From contig CP036279.1 in NCBI GenBank assembly GCA_007748055.1, positions 6,882,001-6,946,000 of the forward strand: 64,000 nt of DNA. The letters run 5' to 3'. Positions within the stretch are counted from its first letter, which is position 1, and every line of letters begins with the position of its first letter. Positions 54,396-61,030 of the stretch are shown one piece after another. A program made the translations under genes and the position numbers. This stretch comes from Kolteria novifilia. GTDB lineage: Bacteria; Planctomycetota; Planctomycetia; Kolteriales; Kolteriaceae. The notes beneath the pieces were generated by a model. That model had not been told where the DNA came from. It did not search any database and was given only the letters and a program-made list of their open reading frames with translations.

Positions 54396-54554
54396 CAGTC
54401 CGTTGATTTAAGCGGGCCAAGGCGAGAACGAGCCGTGTTGGCCAAGATCAAGGAGAAGAAACGCAGGCGAATCCGTCGATTCGTCGAGTTTCTTTGACGC
54501 GGACATTGGCCAAAAGGGACGTTCGTATCCGGCAGCGAATTGATCAACGGGCTG
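54396..54554. mobile_element. MITE-like 159-bp element, copy 2
   Basis: Starts CAGTCCGTTGATTTAAGCGG one base after the sulfatase 2 stop codon and ends AATTGATCAACGGGCTG. The ends form an imperfect inverted repeat. It matches 44119-44277 in length and order of conserved blocks. No transposase frame. Flanking target duplications are not obvious. Confidence 0.68.
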
Positions 54555-54587
54555 CTAGGACACCGGCCCATCCAAGTTCCGGGGTGC

Positions 54588-54610
54588 CACTGGCTGCTTG
54601 TCAGCCAGTG
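54588..54610. repeat. 23-bp hairpin ahead of sulfatase 3
   Basis: Identical to 52862-52884 (arms CACTGGCTG and CAGCCAGTG, loop CTTGT) and also preceded by GTGC/ATGC-type sequence. It lies 69 bp before the sulfatase 3 start. Confidence 0.85.
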
Positions 54611-54678
54611 CCAAAGGGTTACACCAACACGAACGCCAACACCAACTTCCAGTCGGAACAGGACACTAGGACACCCCC

Positions 54679-56043
54679 ATGCCCACTTGTTTGCTCACCG
54701 CTCTCTGTTCCCTCCTCGGGTTCGGCGCTCTCCAAGCCGCGGAGACCAACAAGCCCCCCAACATCGTCGTCATCCTCGTCGACGACTTGGGCTACGGCGA
54801 TCTAGCCTGCCAGGGGGCCAAGGACCTACAAACGCCTCACGTCGATGGGTTGATCGCCAACGGCATGAAACTCAACCACTTCTACGCCAACTCGCCCGTC
54901 TGCTCGCCAACTAGGGCGGCGCTGCTGACCGGTTGCTATCCTTCCGTCGCGGGTGTTCCCGGCGTTATCCGGACTCATCCGGAAAATAGCTGGGGCTACC
55001 TGCGGCCCGACCTGCCGCTCCTCTCCACGATGCTCAAGCGCAACGGCTACCACACCGCGATCGTCGGCAAATGGCATCTCGGGCTCGAAGCGCCCAACAT
55101 TCCCACCAAGCGTGGCTTCGATCTCTTCCAAGGCTACCTCGGCGACATGATGGACGACTACACCACCCATCTCCGTCACGACATCAACTACATGCGACTC
55201 AACGAGACGGAGATTGATCCGAAGGGGCACGCCACCGACATCTTCTCGACCTGGGCCGTCAACTACATCAACGACCGAGCCAAGAAGCAGGAGCCCTTCT
55301 TTCTGTACCTCGCCTACAACGCCCCACACACGCCGATCCAGCCCCCGGATTCCTGGCTCAAGCTGGTGAAGAAGAAGCAGCCGGGCATCAGCGACAAGCG
55401 GGCCAAACTCGTCGCCCTGATCGAGCATCTCGACAAGGGGATTGGCGAGGTCCTGCACGCGATCAAGTCCGCGGGCATCGACGAGCGAACCGTCGTCGTC
55501 TTCACCTCCGACAACGGCGGACAGTGCGACGTCGGCGCCAACAACGGCAAGCTTCACGGCTGCAAGGGCGAGATGTACGAGGGGGGCTTGCGCGTCCCCG
55601 CGAGCGTCACCTGGCCTGGTCACATCAAGCCGGGTGTCTCCCACGACGGAGTCTTCCTCACGATGGATCTCTTTCCCACCCTCTGCGAGGTGGCAGGGGT
55701 TCCGGTCAAGCACCGCATCGATGGGCAATCGTTCGCCGGGGTGCTCAAGGGTGACTTGAAGCCATTTCCCCAGAGGGATCTGTACTGGGAGCGCCGCGAA
55801 GGGGGCAAGTTCGACGGACTGACGATTCAAGCGGTTCGGCGTGGGAACTGGAAGCTGCTTCACAACAGTCCGTTCGAGCCAATGAAGCTTTTCAACCTCA
55901 ACAATGACCCGCGCGAACAGTTCGACTTGATGAAGACCAGGCCCAAGGAAGTTCAGGCCCTTTCTTCGCTCCTTCGCAAGCATATTCAACGCGGGGGCGC
56001 CGTTCCATGGCAGAAACCTACCCCTCCCCTCACGTCGCCGTGA
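54679..56043 (+). CDS. secreted Cys-type sulfatase 3
   Basis: A 454-residue arylsulfatase-like enzyme. Signal peptide MPTCLLTALCSLLGFGALQA; NIVVILVDDLGYGDLACQGA begins the catalytic fold. The formylglycine site is CSPTR at 75-79, a standard C-x-P-x-R motif with C75. GKWHLG and FTSDNGGQ, followed by GGLRVPASVTWPG, complete the family pattern. It is third in a same-strand row of sulfatases, but 283 bp with a MITE-like element and a hairpin separate it from the second, so it probably has its own promoter. Substrate is unknown. Confidence 0.93.
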   Translation: MPTCLLTALCSLLGFGALQAAETNKPPNIVVILVDDLGYGDLACQGAKDLQTPHVDGLIANGMKLNHFYANSPVCSPTRAALLTGCYPSVAGVPGVIRTHPENSWGYLRPDLPLLSTMLKRNGYHTAIVGKWHLGLEAPNIPTKRGFDLFQGYLGDMMDDYTTHLRHDINYMRLNETEIDPKGHATDIFSTWAVNYINDRAKKQEPFFLYLAYNAPHTPIQPPDSWLKLVKKKQPGISDKRAKLVALIEHLDKGIGEVLHAIKSAGIDERTVVVFTSDNGGQCDVGANNGKLHGCKGEMYEGGLRVPASVTWPGHIKPGVSHDGVFLTMDLFPTLCEVAGVPVKHRIDGQSFAGVLKGDLKPFPQRDLYWERREGGKFDGLTIQAVRRGNWKLLHNSPFEPMKLFNLNNDPREQFDLMKTRPKEVQALSSLLRKHIQRGGAVPWQKPTPPLTSP

Positions 56044-56093
56044 CGATTGCATGACAGGCTTTGCTCGAAGCCGACAACACGACCGCTTCGCCT

Positions 56094-57200
56094 CTACCCA
56101 TCCAGCGGCAGTGGCGTCCTTCGGGCACGCGATCGCAGATAGCCATGACGGAGGAAGTTGACCGTCATTCGACGCACGCTCGGGGCGTAGGAAAGCATCG
56201 GATGGATGCCGCACACCAAGGCGAAGTCACTCGCTCCCGGGACCTTCGTGCTCTCCACGCTCACGGTGAAGTCATCGTTCCCGGAGACGATACCACTATA
56301 GCCCCAGCCTCCCGGCGATCCGCCGGCGATGACGGCGAACTCGACGGGCAACGTCCTTGGCAGCTTGGCGGCGATCCCCTCCTTCCCCGGCACGAGTTGG
56401 ACGCCCGACGGGCCGAAGAGGCGCTCGAAGAGCTTGGTTCGTCGGTGAAAGAACGCGGCCTTCTCCGCTCCCTGATTGGGACATGCCACCAGCACCGCCC
56501 GCTCGACGCGTTGCTTGTCATGCCGAGCCAGGCAACTGCGGATGACCAATCCCCCCATGCTATAGCCGACGAGGTGGATCCGACGGTGCCGGCTCAGTCC
56601 GGCGAGCACTTCCGCGAGATGGTCGGCATGGTCCTCGATCGGAGCATGCTGGCTCGCGTACTCGAAGCTGTACGTCGAGTAGCCACTTCGTTTCAAATGC
56701 TTGGCCAACAGCCGAAGCGAGTGCCGGTTGTCGGAGAGTCCGTGGACCAAGACGACCGCGTCGCGTTCGGCCTTCTCGCGAGCCGAACCGCCAACCCGTT
56801 GGCGAAGCGTCTTGAAACACTGCTCCTTGGTCCCTTTCGCGTGGCGGAGGCTGTAGGGTCCGATCAGTTGATAGAGCTCTGTTCCCGCACGCTGCTGAAT
56901 CCTCCAGGGGCCTTCGAGATAGACATCGCTCCAGAAAACGACGCCCCCGAGTGTTGGCTGCGGCCAACGGAAGAGTCGCCGCCCGGAGGAATTCGGTTGG
57001 CTCTCCGGCTTCGTGGGCAACGTCGCCTCCCTGTCTTGCTCCTCGGAAGCGACGAGCTGCTCGTCTCGCTGCGCGGAGACTGATGGCTCGTCCTGCTGCG
57101 CGGAGACTGATGGCTCGTCCTGCTGCGCGGAGACTGATGGCTCGTCTCGCTGCGCGGACGAGGGATCAGGCCAGCAAGTCGCCACCGATACTTGTGCCAT
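56094..57200 (-). CDS. alpha/beta hydrolase with N-terminal 9-residue repeats
   Basis: A 368-residue lipase/esterase-like protein. The catalytic domain (about 145-365) has the oxyanion HG at 153-154 (VVLVHGLSDN) and nucleophile S214 in VGYSMGG. The N-terminus has no signal peptide but carries a tandem repeat of nine residues, DEPSVSAQQ, about three and a half times (residues 19-46), encoded by 27-bp repeats. AAGGAGG four bases before ATG 57200 supports the start. It is the last of four minus-strand genes and lies 253 bp after the transglutaminase gene, so it may or may not share that operon. Confidence 0.82.
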   Translation of the reverse strand: MAQVSVATCWPDPSSAQRDEPSVSAQQDEPSVSAQQDEPSVSAQRDEQLVASEEQDREATLPTKPESQPNSSGRRLFRWPQPTLGGVVFWSDVYLEGPWRIQQRAGTELYQLIGPYSLRHAKGTKEQCFKTLRQRVGGSAREKAERDAVVLVHGLSDNRHSLRLLAKHLKRSGYSTYSFEYASQHAPIEDHADHLAEVLAGLSRHRRIHLVGYSMGGLVIRSCLARHDKQRVERAVLVACPNQGAEKAAFFHRRTKLFERLFGPSGVQLVPGKEGIAAKLPRTLPVEFAVIAGGSPGGWGYSGIVSGNDDFTVSVESTKVPGASDFALVCGIHPMLSYAPSVRRMTVNFLRHGYLRSRARRTPLPLDG

Positions 57201-57453
57201 TTCGCCTCCTTGGCCTTCCGTTGCGACGATTTCGCATGATCCACTCTAGCAGCGACGCCGCGGTTCGCAATCGTTCGCAACCGGGGCGGCGAGCGTTCGA
57301 ACACCGTTCTGCTGGTCCAGCCTCGAGACCTCGACACGGGATCCCGACATACCGAATCAACCGAACCGGGAGGAGTTCTCGTGCATCGCCAGGCTCGAGG
57401 CATCGGGTGCCATTGGCGCCTCGTCACTCAAGGAAAACGGTTCGACGCGGGGT

Positions 57454-58329
57454 TCAAGCAACAGGCTGGACGTCGACGCCGACACTCATGCCGTGATGGC
57501 CCCCGCCGACGAAGACTCCCTGGATGGGACAGACGTCACTGTAGTCGCGGCCCCAGGCGACGGTGATGTGATCGGTGTCGGGCATCACGTCGTTGGTCGG
57601 ATCGAAGTCGATCCAACCGCTCTCGCCGCAAAAGACCGAGATCCACGCATGCGAGGCGTCGGCCCCGACGAGGCGAGGTTGTCCCTCGGGGCTGACGGTG
57701 CGCAGGTAGCCGCTGACGTAACGGGCGGCGAGCCCCATCGAGCGAAGACAGCAGATCTGGATGTGGGCGAAGTCCTGACAGACGCCGTGCCGCTGGCGAA
57801 AGGCCTCCTCGATGGGAGTGTACATCGTCGTCGCCTTGGGATCGTAGGTGAAGTCGGCGTGGATCCGAGAGGTCAAATCCATCACCCCCTCCAACACGGG
57901 CCTCCCCTTGGGGAACGAGGTTTTCGCGTAGTCGGCCAGCGCCGGGACTTGCGGGATGTTCGGCGAGGGAAAGGTGTGCTGGTAGGCATCCAGAAACCGC
58001 GGCTCGCGAACGGTCTTGATGCGCGTCGCCAGCTCGCTCCATGCGGGCGATTCCTTCAGCTTCTGCTTCGGCCGGGGCATGACGTTGACGCGGCTCGTCG
58101 CGGTCACGGTCAGTCCGTGATGAGCCTCCTGGATCGAAAAGAAGTCGATCGTGTTTCCGAAGTAGTCGAGTCGTCGGCCTCGGACCGCGGGCATGGGATG
58201 AATCAACAGTCGGTGCTCTTCGCACTTCTGCTGGACACCATCGCGTGGGCAGAGGTGGACCTGGTTGTGGCAAACCGGAACCGACTCGGTGTAGGAGTAT
58301 TTGGTCGTGTGCGAGATCTTGTACTTCAT
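57454..58329 (-). CDS. transglutaminase-like cysteine protease-fold protein
   Basis: A 291-residue cytoplasmic protein. The N-terminal beta domain starts MKYKISHTTKYSYTESVPVC; the transglutaminase core carries the triad C184 (HGVCQDFAH), H227 (DASHAWISVF) and D243 (DFDPTND). In bacteria this family acts as a peptidase or amide-forming enzyme. It starts four bases after the stop of the ATP-grasp/alpha-E gene, so the two are one operon. ATG 58329 is chosen as the family start; ATG 58377 would overlap the upstream gene. Confidence 0.9.
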   Translation of the reverse strand: MKYKISHTTKYSYTESVPVCHNQVHLCPRDGVQQKCEEHRLLIHPMPAVRGRRLDYFGNTIDFFSIQEAHHGLTVTATSRVNVMPRPKQKLKESPAWSELATRIKTVREPRFLDAYQHTFPSPNIPQVPALADYAKTSFPKGRPVLEGVMDLTSRIHADFTYDPKATTMYTPIEEAFRQRHGVCQDFAHIQICCLRSMGLAARYVSGYLRTVSPEGQPRLVGADASHAWISVFCGESGWIDFDPTNDVMPDTDHITVAWGRDYSDVCPIQGVFVGGGHHGMSVGVDVQPVA

Positions 58330-58333
58330 GGGA

Positions 58334-60919
58334 CTACTCGGGACGGATGGTCGAGAGTTGCTGCGCCGGTCCGACATGCATGAGGTACTTATGGGAAATC
58401 GCGTCGCTCAGTCGAGGCAACGTGACTTCCAGCTCGGTCATCAAGTTGCGCAAGGGGTCATCCTCTTCGAATTGATCGAAGCGGGCGAGTTCGTGGACGT
58501 CGGCCATGCGAATCGCGTGCAGCGCCGCCATCGCCAATCGCTGCTCGGTGCCGTAGAGCGGTTTCGAGCGATCGCGGGGAAGCGCCTCGACGTGACGAAC
58601 TAACTGAAGGAGTTGGTGCGCCAGCGAGCGGGGGTTGGTCTCGTCGGTGAGCACGAGATCGAGCACCGCCGCCATCTGCAAGTTCGCCAGATACCGCGAG
58701 CGATACGTCATCCGGCTGTCGGCCACTTCGAGGAGCGCTTCGAGGATGGGGCCCTGAACTTGCCCGACGTCGACGAAGGAACTCTTCACGAGCCCGATCG
58801 TCTGCATGCATCGCTCCACCCGCCGGCCGATGTCGAGAAAGCGCCACGAATGGGTCCGCGTCATGCTCTCCATCACCATGCCCCCGAAGGCGGCGAGATC
58901 GATGATCACCTCGTCGAACAACTCGATGAGCGACGAGAGATCGACGTGCCCCGTCGCCGACGGGCGAAAACGCTCGTCAATGCGGTGAATGATGTGCCAA
59001 CTGTCGACGGAGATGCGATCGCGCACGATCGAGGCCGAGCGACAAAGACGTTCGATCGTCGAGCGCAAACTCATCGGTTGGCTCAGATCGAAGACGATGT
59101 TCGGAAGGACTCGCTCGATCGAGGGCAGGTGTTCCTTGATGCCGTCGACGACGTATCCCGGTTCGATCTGGCCCTGCTCGGCGACCACGCGCAGCAGGAC
59201 GGGAATCTCGACCATCGCCGCCCAGGGGATTTCGCTGGTCAGTCGCAGCGTCAGGGCGCGAAGCACCCTGGCCGCGGCATCGGCTCGTTCCAGGTTCCGC
59301 CCCAACCAGTAGAGGTTGTCGGCGACTCGGCTTGGAAGTTCGACGCCGCCGCGACGCAGCTCGATCGCATGCCCCGGCTTCTGCAGCAGCGTGATCGGAC
59401 GGACGGGGCCCTCCGAGAGGATCCACGTGTCCTTGCTACCCTCTCCCTCCCAGGACGAGGCGGGCGGCGGTTGCGTCGAGGGCGAGATCCGCGCCAGCCC
59501 CCCTTGCATCACCTTGTAGGAATCGTTCGAGGAGACCAAAAAGGCCCGCAGGGTCACGTGCGCGGGCACCATGGTGCGGTCCATCCACGCGGGACAGGAC
59601 GAGCGCGACACTTGCTCTTGAGCGACATAGTCCCTGGGACGAGCCTTGATCCGCGCCGCCAGTTCCTCGCGCGGCAGACTGTTGAGACGTTCGCTCATCC
59701 GCTTGCCGCCCCCCCGCTGCCGAAACGCGGGCCGGATGGTGACGCGATCGAGTCGCTCGAGCACGAACTTCAGGACGCTCGGATCGCCGCACCACCATGT
59801 CGCGACGCCGGGAATCTTGAGGCTCTCCCCGAGTAGGATGCGAGCCAGTTGCGGCAGGAACGCCATGAAGATCGGCGACTCGACCAGTCCGCTTCCCAGC
59901 GCGTTGGCGAAGGAGACATTCCCGCAGCGCACCGCCTGCAAGAGCCCCGCGGCCCCGACTTGCGAATCCCCCTCCAGTTCGAGCGGGTCACAGGAGCCAC
60001 TGTTGGGACGGCGGAGAATGACATCGATCGGCAAAAGCCCGCCGAGCGTCTTGAGCATGACCTGGTTGTTGCGCAGCGCCAAGTCGCCCCCCTCGACGAG
60101 GGTGTACCCGAGATAACGGGCCAGGTAGGCGTCTTCAAAGTAGTGGGCGTGATCGGGCCCGTTCGTCAAGAGGACGATGCGCGGATTGTCGCGATGCTGG
60201 CGTGCCAGCGAATGCAGCTTCTCCTGCAGGGCGATGAAATAGGGGGCCAGCCGCTCGGTGTGACACTTGCGGAAGATGTCGGGGAGCATGCGGGAGATGA
60301 CCAAGCGGTTCTCCAGCGCGTATCCGGTTCCCGAAGGGGCCTCGGTGCGATCGGCGAGAATCCACCACTTCCCATCGGGGGCCCGCGCCAAGTCGGCCGC
60401 ATAGAGGTGCAGGAAGACATCGTCGGGGACGCGCTGTCCGTGAAGCGGGCGGTGAAACCCGGGATGCGAGAAGAGGATCTCCGGGGGAAGCAGACCTCGG
60501 CGGAGCAATTCCTGGGGGCCATAGAGGTCGGCCAGGATCCGGTTGAGCAAGACGGCGCGCTGCTCGAGGGCCGCCGAAACCACGCGCCACTCCTGCGAGG
60601 AAATCAGCAGGGGGATCGCGTCGAGGTTCCACGGACGCGGCTGGTCGTGCGGATCGCCGAACGGACTGTAGGTGATGCCGTTCTCGTGGACGAGTCGTTG
60701 GGCCTGCCGCCAGCGTTCGCGAAACTCCGCCGGGCGAATGCGCGCGAACTCCTCCCCGAAGAGCTCCACGTGTTTGCGGGCGACGCCCTTCTGGGAAAAG
60801 TGCTCGTCGTAGGTATTCGAGCGAGGCTCATAGCCCGCGAACAGGCCGTGCGCCGAGACAGTCCGCGCGGAGACTGAGTCAGCCAAATCACCCTGGGAAA
60901 CGGAGGCCTTATTGGTCAT
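58334..60919 (-). CDS. circularly permuted ATP-grasp and alpha-E fusion protein
   Basis: An 861-residue fusion. Residues about 75-480 form the circularly permuted ATP-grasp domain (WNLDAIPLLISSQEW, ILADLYGPQELL, WILADRTEAPSGTGYALENR, DPLELEGDSQVGAAGLLQA); about 540-850 form the all-helical alpha-E domain (SRVADNLYWLGRNLERADAA, LLEVADSRMTYRSRYL). ATP-grasp enzymes make carboxylate-amine bonds through acyl phosphates; the permuted type with alpha-E and transglutaminases has been predicted to build or attach peptides. In many genomes the two halves are separate genes. A linker of Ser/Pro lies near 475-500. ATG 60919; lies between two transglutaminase genes. Confidence 0.92.
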   Translation of the reverse strand: MTNKASVSQGDLADSVSARTVSAHGLFAGYEPRSNTYDEHFSQKGVARKHVELFGEEFARIRPAEFRERWRQAQRLVHENGITYSPFGDPHDQPRPWNLDAIPLLISSQEWRVVSAALEQRAVLLNRILADLYGPQELLRRGLLPPEILFSHPGFHRPLHGQRVPDDVFLHLYAADLARAPDGKWWILADRTEAPSGTGYALENRLVISRMLPDIFRKCHTERLAPYFIALQEKLHSLARQHRDNPRIVLLTNGPDHAHYFEDAYLARYLGYTLVEGGDLALRNNQVMLKTLGGLLPIDVILRRPNSGSCDPLELEGDSQVGAAGLLQAVRCGNVSFANALGSGLVESPIFMAFLPQLARILLGESLKIPGVATWWCGDPSVLKFVLERLDRVTIRPAFRQRGGGKRMSERLNSLPREELAARIKARPRDYVAQEQVSRSSCPAWMDRTMVPAHVTLRAFLVSSNDSYKVMQGGLARISPSTQPPPASSWEGEGSKDTWILSEGPVRPITLLQKPGHAIELRRGGVELPSRVADNLYWLGRNLERADAAARVLRALTLRLTSEIPWAAMVEIPVLLRVVAEQGQIEPGYVVDGIKEHLPSIERVLPNIVFDLSQPMSLRSTIERLCRSASIVRDRISVDSWHIIHRIDERFRPSATGHVDLSSLIELFDEVIIDLAAFGGMVMESMTRTHSWRFLDIGRRVERCMQTIGLVKSSFVDVGQVQGPILEALLEVADSRMTYRSRYLANLQMAAVLDLVLTDETNPRSLAHQLLQLVRHVEALPRDRSKPLYGTEQRLAMAALHAIRMADVHELARFDQFEEDDPLRNLMTELEVTLPRLSDAISHKYLMHVGPAQQLSTIRPE

Positions 60920-61030
60920 AAGCTATGCACGTTCATGGACGAGAACGAACCGGTGGTCATACACCAGCCATTCTAGCAGAACGGCTCTCCCTTGAAATGT
61001 TGGCGCTGGATCGATTCGGGCGATGCCCGA

